From NCBI RefSeq assembly GCF_021462225.1, contig NC_061811.1, positions 6,659,663 to 6,723,662 on the forward strand: a stretch of 64,000 nt of DNA, in the 5' to 3' direction. Within the stretch, counting starts at the first letter, position 1. Every line of letters begins with the position of its first letter. Shown piece by piece: positions 42,723-54,555 of this stretch. Origin of the DNA: Girardinichthys multiradiatus (lineage: Eukaryota; Chordata; Actinopteri; Cyprinodontiformes; Goodeidae). The translations under genes were made by a program, and so were the position numbers. The notes beneath the pieces were generated by a model, which searched no databases, had not been told where the DNA came from, and was given only the letters and a program-made list of their open reading frames with translations.

Positions 42723-45164
42723 GTATATTAAAATGTTTATCTGGTATCTGTCTTTCTGTATTAGCTATATTTCTTCTTATCCTCTTCCCTGAAGATCTCT
42801 TACTTATTTATTCACTTGTATTATGTAATAGCCTCACTACACGACTGCTAAGTACTCACTGCACCTTTCTGATGTTTTAGATGGACAACTAAGAAGAAAA
42901 AACGTGTCAGCCAGGGATGGACCAGATAATGCAGAGGCACTCAAATGCCCTCAGTCTTCTACATGTGCATTCTCAAAATACAAACACATGACAGATTACA
43001 GTAATCTTGAACAGAGTGTTCAGTTTGAGAAGTGCAGGCTTTCATGCCAGTTTTAGTTAGAAAGGGGTAAGTGGGAGATTTGTGGGACATGGTTGGAGAT
43101 AATTGTATTTTTAGAAGGATTTAGGATATGAGTGTAATTGTGTGTGTAGGTTTACGCTGGCTGTCCTCTTTTATGTGTGCATTATTTCCCAGGGGTTTGC
43201 AGGCAAGGCAATTCTTAATGCAGATGTTTGCCATTGTACCAGATGATTAGTTATATTAAGCTATAATAATGTAGAATGAATAGATCAGCCTCAGTTTAAT
43301 AACATATCAAAAATCTATTCAAAATTTGGATTAATTTTATCAGACATTTAAAAATGGAAGATATTCTGTATCTAAGAAACATTTTTCACTTGCATTTCTG
43401 CTCTGGGGTTCCATCACCTTTGGCCCTCTCTTGGCTGGAGAGATGGCTAACTTTAGCTACATCAAAAGTTCTCTCTGGCTGGAAGGTCACCACGAGCCTG
43501 GACGGTGTTGAAAAAACATTTATCACTGCTAAATCTGAGAAGTTCATTGGGCTTGCTTCTGACTTAGCTGGGCCAGACTTCTTGTTGGTTTCTTTTGTTC
43601 TATTTCTACGTGTGAGTCTCAGGATTCAGCTTCTTCTGTAGGCGACAGCTTTCAGGGAAGGAATTGTCATGAGGGCTTGTTTGGCCAATTGAAAGCAGAC
43701 TTTGGGAACTTGCCAACTGTCATGCTAAACAGTATAACTATCTCACGCCTGGAGTTTCTTTCACATTCAAGGTTTCAGATAAGAGGCATCAAGATTAAAA
43801 CATTTAATACAAAAGAATCAGTGACATTCTTACTCTGAAAGCCTCATTGCATTGAATTAGTGTTGTGTGAAAGTTTAGAGCTTTATAAAGTGAAGAGGAC
43901 TCTATGTTGTTATTTCATAGTTCTCTGGTTCTCCTACTGTTAAATGCAATTTTATTCAGATTGTTTTATTATCCTCAGGTAAAGACTTAAAGATAATCTG
44001 TGGTTTTCTGTCATCTGTTTGTTCAAATGCACACAGTCCATCCTCCCCTTTCTTTATTCATCTTGTTTGTTTTTTTGCTATTGTCTATAAAGCTCCCTCT
44101 TCACTCTGAAAACTAGTAAAGCTAAAAGCAAGAAGGGAGCAGCCTTAGTTATGGTTTATGTAATGCCAATCCAGAGATATAAACAAAGAGCTAAGTCCAT
44201 GAAGACACTCACACACATGCACACTCACCCCTTATCCGCTAAAAGCTTCATCTGTTTTCCTTCACAATGAAAGAAGACATTTATTGAAAACACTCGTGGC
44301 TTAAAACACAGTGGTGTTACCCCTCTCTTCTCAGTCTTTTGTGTATCTGAGTGAACTTGAGCTTTATCTTACCTTATACATCATCTCTGTCCTACAGCCT
44401 CAGAATCAATCAATACTTGTCTAGATAGAAAGGGTAAACGTAGACTGGCAGAAAATTGAAAAATTAATTCTGTCAAGATAATGCAACGAGCTACATTATC
44501 TGGCATTTCTCAAAAGATAAAAGGACAAGTTAAACAGAGTATCAGTTTTGGAAAATTATAAAATAATCTCTCTTTCTTTATATTTGTTGTTTTTTTTAAA
44601 TGCCATATAACAATGGGATGCCAGCTGACCAGCTTTTGAGCACAGTCCACAAATTTTCTATTAGGTTGTAAAAATCAAAAGGAAAAGTGGAAGCAATCAG
44701 ATACTTTTTCTGACTAAAACCTTTGTTAAATTCTATTTGTTGAATTTATTTAGATTTGTTTTAGATGTTTTTTACTGTCCTATTAAGAAAGGAAGAATGC
44801 TCTGTGTCAAACAAGAGAGTATGTGATGGAGGAGTAGTGGGAGTAAGCAGTAATGCTGTGTAGCCAAGTGATTAAGGGCGAGATAAAGTGGAGCATCACC
44901 CCTCCCTTCTGCTCTTGCCTGTTGATGTCAAGGCTGTGTTGCTATAGGCAACCATCTAGGCAAGAAAGAGGAAAATGGAGGCACCACCGGGTGTGCAGGA
45001 TGGCAACAGAGAGGCTGAGAGAACAGAAGGGAAGCAACATAATGTCAGAAAGAAATTGAAGTAAGATTTGAACCTTTGAAAGCAGAGCTCAGGATGATGA
45101 CAACGACAGAGTGCGACCGACGACACGACAGCCTGCCAGCATCAGCAGCGGGGAGGTACAATGA
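42723..45164. other. Intergenic upstream of trnp1, nothing firmly recognised
   Basis: AT-rich sequence. The open frame at 43354-43641 has no recognisable motif or splice context and is left uncalled. Distal regulatory elements of trnp1 could lie here but none is identifiable by eye. Confidence 0.4.
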
Positions 45165-45204
45165 CCAATCACCAGCTGACATGCTCATAAATTCAGTAGC
45201 CAAT
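45165..45204 (+). promoter_or_regulatory. Paired CCAAT boxes upstream of trnp1
   Basis: CCAAT at 45165-45169 (in gaccaatcacc) and again at 45200-45204 (in tagccaatgaaatg), 35 bp apart and on the coding strand. They lie 160-200 bp before the trnp1 ATG. The spacing and flanks resemble NF-Y sites of CCAAT promoters. Transcription would then start within about 45230-45330. Confidence 0.35.
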
Positions 45205-45363
45205 GAAATGACAGCAGGCGCCTACCTCAGCACAACAACTCAGATGCAGATACTGCACAATCCGGGCTTGGATGGCTTATTAATGAATGGAGCAGTTCCT
45301 GGGCCGCATCACCGCACATCTCTGCACACTCTGCTCTGCTGCTCTTTCATCTGAAACAGGAGA

Positions 45364-46053
45364 ATGGAGAGGAAAATCAGCAGCGACAGCAAAGATGGAG
45401 GGAAAGCTGAAGTAAAGGCTGTGAGTGGACAACAAACAAACACAGCGAGCTCTGATGAGGGCTCGGCTGAGGACATGGCAGCAGCTTTTAAAGGTACGGA
45501 CTCTCATCCTGACCTCCAACTACCGGATTCATCATCCCCATCATCACCTTCCTCACCTCTACCTCGGTCAGCCATGCCACCTTCTGTGTCTGCCTCTGCT
45601 CTCCTGGCTTTGGCATCTCCGGCAACCAGGCGTTCCATTTCCACGGGAGACTTCCGGAGGGTAACAGGGGCTCTCCTAGCTGGCTCTGATCCCCCATCCA
45701 CTTCTGCAACGGCCCCCTCCTCCAAACTGGTCACCCCCAGCTCCAGCATGGAATTTGAGGCAGCTCGACGGCGGCTCCTGGAGGTGGAGGAGCGGCAACG
45801 GGTCATCAGAGAGATGGAGCGGCGCCTAGAGGAGCTCAGGGAGATGTTTGTGCGCTCAGAGCAGCAAGTGGTGGTCCATGGGGAACTGGTGTCACGGATA
45901 ACCGGTGCAGCCCAGCAGGGTGAGCTGTACGTGGCAGAGAACACCCAACGTGTGAAGAAAGGCATGAAGTTTAAGAAACATCGACCCACTATTGTCTTTT
46001 CCTCCATGCTTGGACTGCGCACATGTCTCCCCTGGCCCGTAAAGCTCAAATAG
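45364..46053 (+). CDS. trnp1: TMF-regulated nuclear protein 1 (TRNP1)-like, single exon
   Basis: Intronless 229-aa frame. TRNP1 in mammals is a nuclear protein that influences cell-cycle progression and neural progenitor behaviour. The N-terminal half here (about 1-120) is Ser/Pro-rich and disordered. A basic alpha-helical, coiled-coil-like segment follows (about 125-185): EAARRRLLEVEERQRVIREM, then RRLEELREMF. The conserved tail has QGELYVAENTQRVKKGMKFK and SSMLGLRTCLPW. These align with human TRNP1 (ARRRLLEVEGRRRLVSELES, AELYLAAHGSRLKKG, ALGLGGCVPWG; 227 aa). The Ala/Gly/Pro-rich human N-terminus is not conserved. Length and the lack of a coding intron fit the family. The antisense 190-aa frame (45504-46076) is a shadow. 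Confidence 0.85.
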   Translation: MERKISSDSKDGGKAEVKAVSGQQTNTASSDEGSAEDMAAAFKGTDSHPDLQLPDSSSPSSPSSPLPRSAMPPSVSASALLALASPATRRSISTGDFRRVTGALLAGSDPPSTSATAPSSKLVTPSSSMEFEAARRRLLEVEERQRVIREMERRLEELREMFVRSEQQVVVHGELVSRITGAAQQGELYVAENTQRVKKGMKFKKHRPTIVFSSMLGLRTCLPWPVKLK

Positions 46054-47272
46054 GACATCAGATTCTTGCATTTCACTCATGACTTTAGAAACGTGCTTTA
46101 CATAAATAGGGGGGGTTGGACCTCCATCCTTTAGCTCTCAGTGACATGGCTGCTCTCCAGTTACAACCTTACTGCTCGAGACTGGTCCTTCAGGGGTTTG
46201 AGTGCCTATCAATTCACAGAGGCCAGGAAGGAGCTTCCAATTCAACATATTTCTGGGAATATTCCCAAGCTAGGAAACCAAGCTGGCACCAGTGCAATGT
46301 ATCCTAGTTGTTCTCACAGATTCTTTGCTACTTGCAGTTTATGTTAGTGCTTGCTTTTGAGAGATTCATGTCAAATTCATGATGCACGGATGAGTCAGGT
46401 GATGTGGGAGGAGAGGTTCAGCCTGGTCTGTGTCTTATTAAGAGTTCCACTGCACTTTTAGCAAGCTTCAGCAGCAGTGAGGAGGCTTATGTAACTGAAC
46501 AACCTGCTTCTGCAACTCATTAAGGGCAAAGTGAAGGGCAGAAAGGTAACATGAGAAGTCTGTTTGTGTACTGCTGCACTGTTATATAAAGCCAATGCAG
46601 AACGATGGAGAAATAGAAAATGTAATTGTGGGAGATGATTGAAAAATGTGCCTTGGGTGCCTGAGACTGCTCATCCACTACCGTGGCAGCATTGAGAAAT
46701 GACAGACCGTAGCGGAAGAAATTCATGCTGGGACATTTCCACCTGTGGCCTCTTTTTATCCAGTCACCTAGCAACCACTCATCCCTCCATCCTAAATCCT
46801 CTCCCACAAAAATGCAAAATATATCCAGCTGAGAGCTCTAACTACATTACTGTGGTGGGGATTTAGTAAAACAAATGATAAGCATCATGGTTCATTAATA
46901 CTATTACTGCTTCTGGAGGTTAGATTTAAGTTACTCATGCATGCATCAGCTTGTCTCCATTTGCTGATTGTGTCCTAATGAACAATAGGAAAACATTAAG
47001 AGCTACAAGTTTGCTTCTTAGAATGCAAATGTATCTTTAAGTGCAGAAAGACCTCACTACTATGGAATTATAGGGGTAAAAGAAGGTTTGACCAATTTAA
47101 TTAAGTGTTGATTTACAGTATTTTTGCAGCGTTATCTGCCAAGCACAAAACATTCGTCCAACAAATGAGATTACTATAATTTTATTTTGTATTTATTTTT
47201 ATTTCTATTTATGTTGTCTTTGGATTTATAGTGATATTAAGTAACTAAGTGACTTAAATTGCACACGTATTA
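46054..47272. other. trnp1 3' UTR and downstream intergenic sequence
   Basis: No AATAAA was noticed close to the stop codon, so the 3' end of trnp1 cannot be placed. The rest is unique sequence without recognised features. Confidence 0.4.
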
Positions 47273-48882
47273 CAGGTCCTTCTCAAAATATTAGCATATT
47301 GTGATAAAGTTAATTATTTTCCATAATGTCATGATGAAAATTTAACATTCATATATTTTAGATTCATTGCACACTAACTGAAATATTTCAGGTCTTTTAT
47401 TGTCTTAATACGGATGATTTTGGCATACAGCTCATGAAAACCCAAAATTCCTATCTCACAAAATTAGCATATTTCATCCGATCAATAATAGAAAAGTGTT
47501 TTTAATACAAAAAACGTCAACCTTCAAATAATCATGTACAGTTATGCACTCAATACTTGGTCGGGAATCCTTTGGCAGAAATGACTGCTTCAATGCGGCG
47601 TGGCATGGAGGCAATCAGCCTGTGGCACTGCTGAGGTCTTATGGAGGCCCAGGATGCTTCGATAGCGGCCTTTAGCTCATCCAGAGTGTTGGGTCTTGAG
47701 TCTCTCAACGTTCTCTTCACAATATCCCACAGATTCTCTATGGGGTTCAGGTCTGGAGAGTTGGCAGGCCAATTGAGCACAGTGATACCATGGTCAGTAA
47801 ACCATTTACCAGTGGTTTTGGCACTGTGAGCAGGTGCCAGGTCGTGCTGAAAAACGAAATCTTCATCTCCATAAAGCTTTTCAGCAGATGGAAGCATGAA
47901 GTGCTCCAAAATCTCCTGATAGCTAGCTGCATTGACCCTGCCCTTGATAAAACACAGTGGACCAACACCAGCAGCTGACACGGCACCCCAGACCATCACT
48001 GACTGTGGGTACTTGACACTGGACTTCTGGCATTTTGTCATTTCCTTCTCCCCAGTCTTCCTCCAGACTCTGGCACCTTGATTTCCAAATGACATGCAGA
48101 ATTTGCTTTCATCTGAAAAAAGTACTTTGGACCACTGAGCAACAGTCCAGTGCTGCTTCTCTGTAGCCCAGGTCAGGCGCTTCTGCCGCTGTTTCTGGTT
48201 CAAAGGTGGCTTGACCTGGGGAATGCGGCACCTGTAGCCCATTTCCTGCACACGCCTGTGCACGGTGGCTCTGGATGTTTCTACTCCAGACTCAGTCAAC
48301 TGCTTCCGCAGGTCCCCCAAGGTCTGGAATCGGCCCTTCTCCACAATCTTCCTCAGGGTCCGGTCACCTCTTCTCGTTGTGCAGCGTTTTCTGCCACACT
48401 TTTTCCTTCCCACAGACTTCCCACTGAGGTGCCTTGATACAGCACTTTGGGAACAGCCTATTTGTTCAGAAATTTCTTTCTGTGTCTTACCCTCTTGCTT
48501 GAGGGTGTCAATAGTGGCCTTCTGGACAGCAGTCAGGTCGGCAGTCTTACCCATGATTGGGGTTTTGAGTGATGAACCAGGCTGGGAGTTTTAAAGGCCT
48601 CAGGAATCTTTTGCAGGTGTTTAGAGTTAACTCGTTGATTCAGATGATTAGGTTCATAGCTCGTTTAGAGACCCTTTTAATGATATGCTAATTTTGTGAG
48701 ATAGGAATTTTGGGTTTTCATGAGCTGTATGCCAAAATCATCCGTATTAAGACAATAAAAGACATGAAATATTTCAGTTAGTGTGCAATGAATCTAAAAT
48801 ATATGAATGTTAAATTTTCATCATTACATTATGGAAAATAATGAACTTTATCACAATATGCTAATATTTTGAGAAGGACCTG
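47273..48882 (-). mobile_element. Complete Tc1-like DNA transposon (family B)
   Basis: 1610 bp between TA dinucleotides (47271-47272 and 48883-48884). The two termini, starting CAGGTCCTTCTCAAAATATT, match each other with one mismatch in the first 50 bases. The inverted repeats extend about 190 bp and hold the terminal sequence plus a second internal inverted block (tgtgagataggaattttggg). The transposase frame is uninterrupted. Confidence 0.95.
47550..48554 (-). CDS. Intact Tc1-like transposase, 334 aa
   Basis: Catalyses cut-and-paste transposition into TA sites. Residues 1-60 hold an HTH (QKEISEQIGCSQSAVSRHLS) and a basic linker (GRKKCGRKRCTTRR) that may act as nuclear signal. A second HTH (about 62-110) includes GVETSRATVHRRVQEMGY. 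The DDE domain has Asp148 (FSDESKF), Asp238 (FQHDLAPAH) and Glu273 (NPIENLW), with exactly 34 residues between the second Asp and the Glu (DD34E). A Gly-rich stretch (VWGAVSAAGVGP) lies at 188-199. Start ATG at 48554, stop at 47550. One odd residue is His237, where the other full copy has Gln. Length equals the family norm. Confidence 0.93.
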   Translation of the reverse strand: MGKTADLTAVQKATIDTLKQEGKTQKEISEQIGCSQSAVSRHLSGKSVGRKKCGRKRCTTRRGDRTLRKIVEKGRFQTLGDLRKQLTESGVETSRATVHRRVQEMGYRCRIPQVKPPLNQKQRQKRLTWATEKQHWTVAQWSKVLFSDESKFCMSFGNQGARVWRKTGEKEMTKCQKSSVKYPQSVMVWGAVSAAGVGPLCFIKGRVNAASYQEILEHFMLPSAEKLYGDEDFVFQHDLAPAHSAKTTGKWFTDHGITVLNWPANSPDLNPIENLWDIVKRTLRDSRPNTLDELKAAIEASWASIRPQQCHRLIASMPRRIEAVISAKGFPTKY

Positions 48883-48884
48883 TA

Positions 48885-51800
48885 TATCAGGGATATCTAA
48901 TGTGGCCATTTATAGGCTGTGGTAGTGATTTAGTCTAAGGTCAGTGTTTATCAGGGTAAAAATGCATATAAAGAAATGTGAGTGCAGTGTACATCCTTAT
49001 CTTGACAGTTAAAGAAAGAGGATTTCTGGAAGAACACAATCTCTGATGGTGCTTTTTTATGTCTCCAGTCATTAATAGGCTTAATGAAGAACCAAGGAGC
49101 CAGATTGTATAAGAAGGAGACACAAGATTTCATTGTACAACATCTTTCACTAAATTCATTATTCAGTGTATGATTTTTGCTTGCTTGCACAGATCTTATG
49201 GATGTATTAGAACAACCACTGTATATTGTTGTAGAGTAAAGAATGACAGGAAGGCAATGATTGGGTTTTCTTTGAGACAAATTGCAGTTGTAAGAGAAAT
49301 ATGCTTGTAACGAGTTTAAAAATGTAGGCCGGTTAATTTCTGTTGGAACCAGATTTGGGTCATTTCTAATTTTGACTAGAAGGGCTTAAAATGTAATTTG
49401 TCAGCGTTGCTTGGATACACTTAAAGGGGCACTCTACCAAATAGTCATCTACAATTCACCCTCAATAAAGTCACCCCGTGGTTCTCAGACTTTTTTGACT
49501 AAAAAAACTACTTTGGCAATAAAGTTGGACACACTATGCATGTTTTAGGTTAGTCTCAAATGGAAATTAAGATAACCAGTTATCTAGGTCCCATATGGGT
49601 CCCACTTTTTTCCCCAGAATTATCCTACATCAAATCTATATAGGCATTACCCTGGGACCATTATGTAACCTGGGGAAAATCCTATTTTGGACCCATTGTT
49701 TAACCCAGTTTGTAGTCACGTGGGTCCCACCCCCATACAGAAATGTTTGCTGGGATGTTTGGTTGAAAGCTGGAATTTTAAGTAGGAATGTTTAGGGTTT
49801 CTCAACAGGCTCGACCTCAAAATCTGGGGAAGTTGCACATATTGTGCAACCTCTGTTCGAGAGGACATTCAGTTAATGTTTGAATACATATAAGTGCACT
49901 GCTGTTAGCTTGCATTGCTAATAGTAGTTAGCTTGTCATTGAACACAGCAGTTAGAATATCACTGGTTTTCCGACTTGCAAAGGGAACATGGTTCATTTG
50001 GGATAGGTGCCATTCGTAGAGCTACGTTTAGACTTCAGAGCTAAATAAGTAGCCAACAGGAGTGGTTGACAGTTGTCCCCTTTAGTTTATATTAATATTG
50101 TCCACTGCACTTCAATACTGGATTGTTTCTGTATGAAGCAAAGATCAGTGTGCTTGAGAGAGACTTTATCTTTTTAACTGTTAATTACTTTTGCGTTTAC
50201 CCTACAAATGATTAATACCAAACTTTACCAGTAGTACTTATGCCACAGTTTAAGAACTGTGGATCTAACAACTAAAAACTATCATGAGAAATTGCTGGAG
50301 TGCCTCTTTATTCAAATAAACTTGAGCAAAGTTAAATATTTTACTTGAGCAACTTATAGCCACGACATCTTTTTCCTTGAATGTTGACTAATGCAATCTA
50401 ACTAAGTGTTCTAAATGCCCAAGGTAAAACAAACTGCTTGCTGTCTTTGTGCACATCTATACCAAACATTAACTTGTAGAATGCTTTTATTTAATAAGAG
50501 GGTCTAAAAGGCCTTAAAAATGTATTCGTGCTCCTGTATATAGAGCTACCTGTACATACAGTTAGCCGGATTTGCGGTTTATGATATTTCTGTATTGGCA
50601 TTTACAGGAAAGATGGTACTGATACAAGGTGATAGCCAGCCAACATTTACATAAGGGGTCTATATGGACAGAAAATCGACTGAGTAATGGTCCCAGGTGA
50701 GATTGTTTCTGGGTTACATATGGATTTCATTTTAATGCCTTTATAATTTAGTTTCAGGATAACTCTGGGTAATTAGGATTTTTTAATTCCTTTGTGAGAC
50801 CCTGTGAAGACCTACACAGGCCCAAATTTTCTGGCCCCTATGGGTTGGTATTAGTCATTCCAAGTGGGTTCTACAAGCTTATTGTGAGCTTAAGCTCAGT
50901 AGGTGCCCGTGCACTTTGAGCAAACCTCATATGGGGCCTGCATACACAAGTTGGCTGGGAACTATTTATCCTTTTCTTCTGAGCAGGAGAAAATCTCTGT
51001 CATCCTTTGCTGTGGATTTGCACTTTTTGTTTCCTGAATGGAAAAAAAGGACATTACTCAAAGATCTCTGGGCCCACTTGCAGAATGAATGTAATGTTTA
51101 TTGTTTCTGCATTATTTTTTGAACACTAATTACACATGATTTCCAGTTTGAACCTGTGGCATTGTGGAAGGACATTTTTCTTCAAATAACATTAAATTTG
51201 TAATTTGATGAATTTGGAAACTGTTACTATAGCTGTAGTTGACTCAGCCCTTTACTAACACCAATGCTGGCTTTCCACAGGTTCAAAACCACCTTTATGA
51301 AATTTACCACTTGAATGTTTAAATAATTCATGTTTACTTAGGCATATCACTTATTTCTTACTTTTATTTTGAGCAATATTCTAAAGGAATGATAACTCTG
51401 CTTAAGTTTGAATGTTACCTGAAATCTTACTGTAATTAAGATGTTTTATGTTTAAAAGCCATTGTAGTTTTGAGTTTTTCTCAATTATTATTGTCGACTA
51501 AGTGAGTACAAGTAGTTCCACACTTCAGCATCAAACTTTAATTTATTCGAATAATAAATATTCTTTATTTTTTGTGTGTTTACAACTACAATTTTCTGCA
51601 CAAAGCTACACAATTATTACAAGATTCCACTCAAGCGCATCTTTCCTCAGATTCTTTTGTTGGTAAAATAGTCTGATTTATTAATAAATGGTCTAAATCT
51701 CTTGAATGTTGTGAAAATTATTCTTTTTTCTTGTTTCAGAATAAGAAGAAAAACCTCATCATCTTTTCTGGAGTACACAAAATGTTTTAAAAATTGTTTC

Positions 51801-52202
51801 AAATGTTTCAAAATTTTAAATCCATTGATGCAGAAAGGAATGGTCTAAGGACTATTTGGGTCACCTTGCAGCATTTCACAGCAGCTTGCAGGGCACGGTC
51901 AGCAGAAAAAAGCTCTTTGATGTAACATGAAGTTGCACACCAGAAAGAGCAAGCTGTAAAACCTGCATCAGGCACAATGATTTAGCAGGTCTTAAATCGT
52001 GATGCTGACCCATCATAGCCCTTTCTCAGCTGATTGCTTGGTCAAACTGAGGTTAGATAACACAGCAGTTAATGGAAATGGAAGAATTAATGGAAAACAT
52101 TACCCACTTCTGAATGCTCATTATTAGAAGCTAGGATTAACGATGCTACATTAAGATGATTGTGTAAATTCATAAAAAGCATTAGCATGCACATGGAATT
52201 TA
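48885..52202. other. Intergenic; possible degenerate repeats with GGGTCCCA words
   Basis: Around 49585-49735 and 50640-50940 the sequence repeats words such as atgggtcccac, cctgggacca and acgtgggtccca, suggesting a degenerate dispersed or tandem repeat. No gene is recognised in the remaining AT-rich sequence. Confidence 0.4.
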
Positions 52203-52545
52203 CAGTTGAAGCCAGATATTTACATACACCTTATATTAATATACACAACCATTTTTATCACTGGTGTTATTACACGTTACTTGTTTTAGGTCAGTTAGGA
52301 TTACCAAAATACTTTTTAAAATTCATCTCTTCAAATAGTTATATTCAAATCTAAACATAATGGAAAGGTCCAGCCTTTTTACCATGGAGGAAGTGGATCG
52401 GTTCTATGTCCTAGAGATGAATGTATTTTGGTGTGAAATCTGTAATTAAACCTAAGAACAAAAGCAAAAGACCTTGTGAAGAAGCTGCTACGACACACTG
52501 AAACATTGCCTGTTCCAAACAGCCACTCAGGGAGGAAGAAGCCTT
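52203..52545 (+). mobile_element. Remnant of a salmonid-type Tc1 element (Sleeping Beauty relative)
   Basis: Begins after TA with cagttgaagccagatattta, a variant of the cagttgaagtcggaagttta terminus of this family. It continues with ggtcagttaggattaccaaa. 52385-52545 is recognisably transposase (ctagagatgaatgtattttg, aaaagcaaaagaccttgtga, agggaggaagaagcc). Large internal parts and the right terminus are missing. Confidence 0.65.
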
Positions 52546-53739
52546 TTTTAGTATCTGCTATAACAAATACTATTAAGGAATTATATAAACACAGAGATCA
52601 ATCGAGACTTAAGTCTCCATCTCATGAAATTACTGAAATATACCTCCGTATTTAAATTACATGTCTCCATAGGATTTCTGTGGTTTTACAACTTAAAACC
52701 AAAATGCACTAGTGTGTGTATTCATTTATAATGCAACATTTCTAAGAATAACCCTTTTATAGTGAGTGCTATTTGTATTGAATGCATCAGTACAAGCCCA
52801 TACCCAGGCTTGATGAAGAGATAAGCTGATCTGTGCTGGCAGAACAGAGTAGCCTGGTTTCCTATGCTGACTGCTTGTGAAGTTACTGCTTATGTAAATG
52901 GCAGGTTGGGATTTCATCATCCCAACTCTCAGATAGCAGGTCAGGGCAAAGTCACATCCAGATGGGTTTAAAATGAGGCTGCAGGAACAGTTGCCAAAAG
53001 ATATGACTGGAGATTTTGCTTAAGGATGCATTAACCTTAGAAGAAGAAAATAAATGCCTTAAGGGCCGGTAGAGGAAAAAATAATGCTAAAATCTACTGT
53101 ATGTTTGTTTAGAGTATAGATTTTTATGTTAAACTTTAAAATATTATGGACAATTATTTACAATTCCACAATTAACAAAAGCTGTGATGAGTGAGCCTAT
53201 TCTGCTTTTAAAATGTGAAACTGTAAAAGAGTCCAGATGAAAGGATCTATAAATCTAATCAGTGGGCTAAGAGGTATAATAAAGAGTGAGATATTCTTAA
53301 AATCCTTTAATCCAGCATCGCTTTCATTAAAATGGCCTTTTAGCTGAATGATCATGTTCTGCTCTTAGTGAATGATGATAACCTTGTGTTAGACTGCCTC
53401 CAGCCAGTGATATTTTAGTATTTTGAATCTGCCACGACTTCACATGTGCTAAATAAACCGCTCCACATCTCTGTAGAGAAAAGTCCATCCTCTATGGGTG
53501 CTGCTGCAGGCATCAGTGTTCAAAACATATAAAAAGAGATAATCAGAGAGCCATTCACCAAGAGACATTGTGATTTGTTCACAAGGAAACCTAAAATCAG
53601 AGACACATACCACAGAACATTTTCTAATGAACTGTGGGCTTCCAACAATGCAGGCACAGTTTGGTGTTGATCTGTGCATTTCAGCCTTAAGGAGCACAGT
53701 GTAAAAAGGCAAAAGTGATGAGAAAGTGGCTCAGAGATG

Positions 53740-53940
53740 AGAATCTGGAACCTGTTGTCAGGAAAATCTTCAGATCTCAACCCCACTGAGAACCTGTGGT
53801 TATCTCTCAACATGCTGGTAGAGAAACAAGAAGCAGAAGCTAACAACTAGGCTCAATTGGACCTGGAAATTAATATCCAGCGTGTCAGAGAAAATTACAG
53901 AAGTAAAAACTAATAAGCTGGATCTTTGCATCTATTTAAC
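53740..53940 (+). mobile_element. Short decayed Tc1-like transposase fragment
   Basis: cagatctcaaccccactgag followed by aacctgtggttatctctcaa corresponds to the SPDLNPIENLW region of a Tc1 transposase. Surrounding sequence is too diverged to give boundaries. Confidence 0.5.
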
Positions 53941-54555
53941 GAATATGCTGAAAAAAGGCTTTGAAACCGAAATATTTTCATTTTTCTATAAAAAAGTTAT
54001 AAAAAAGAAATCTGCCTTGAATGTAGGAAGAGAACACACTGAATAAAAAAACTGCATTTAATCAATAATTTAAACTAATATGCATTTTTTGTATATGTTG
54101 TATGAATAGAAATAGAAAGATATCACTTTTACAGCAAGACACTTCATTAAACATGTTTAATGCATATATTACAAGTAAACCAACTAAAACAAGCTCATTT
54201 GCTTTTTACCCTTTACACAGTCCCCCCTGGGAGGGACCCTCTACTGCTGTCATCTGCTCCCTCACACTTTCATGGTTTATGGCCTAATAATCAACACAGT
54301 AACCAGATATTAACAGAAATAGTCGCTTGCAAAAAGCAGCTTGTTCACCTATGTTTTCCCCCCTTAGTGCATATCTATTTAAGTTGGAAAAGTTTCCTTT
54401 TACCCCATTATTCTATGACTCTAGCAGTCACTTGGATAAATAAAAAGATGGTACACCAGAACATGTGATATTAATTTAAAATAAAAACTAAAAGTGACAC
54501 TGTCCCTTAAAATTCATATCAAATGGGAAAACAAGCAACATGTAATATAACTGGA

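Noticed and set aside
43354..43641. 95-aa open frame on +
   Set aside because: No recognisable motif, splice context or codon bias; compatible with chance.
45076..45354. 92-aa frame immediately upstream of trnp1
   Set aside because: Overlaps the putative promoter/5' UTR and has no similarity to known proteins. It ends before the trnp1 ATG, so at most it would be an upstream ORF.
45504..46076. 190-aa open frame on - opposite trnp1
   Set aside because: Shadow of the conserved trnp1 frame; Ser/Arg-rich translation arises from antisense codon bias.
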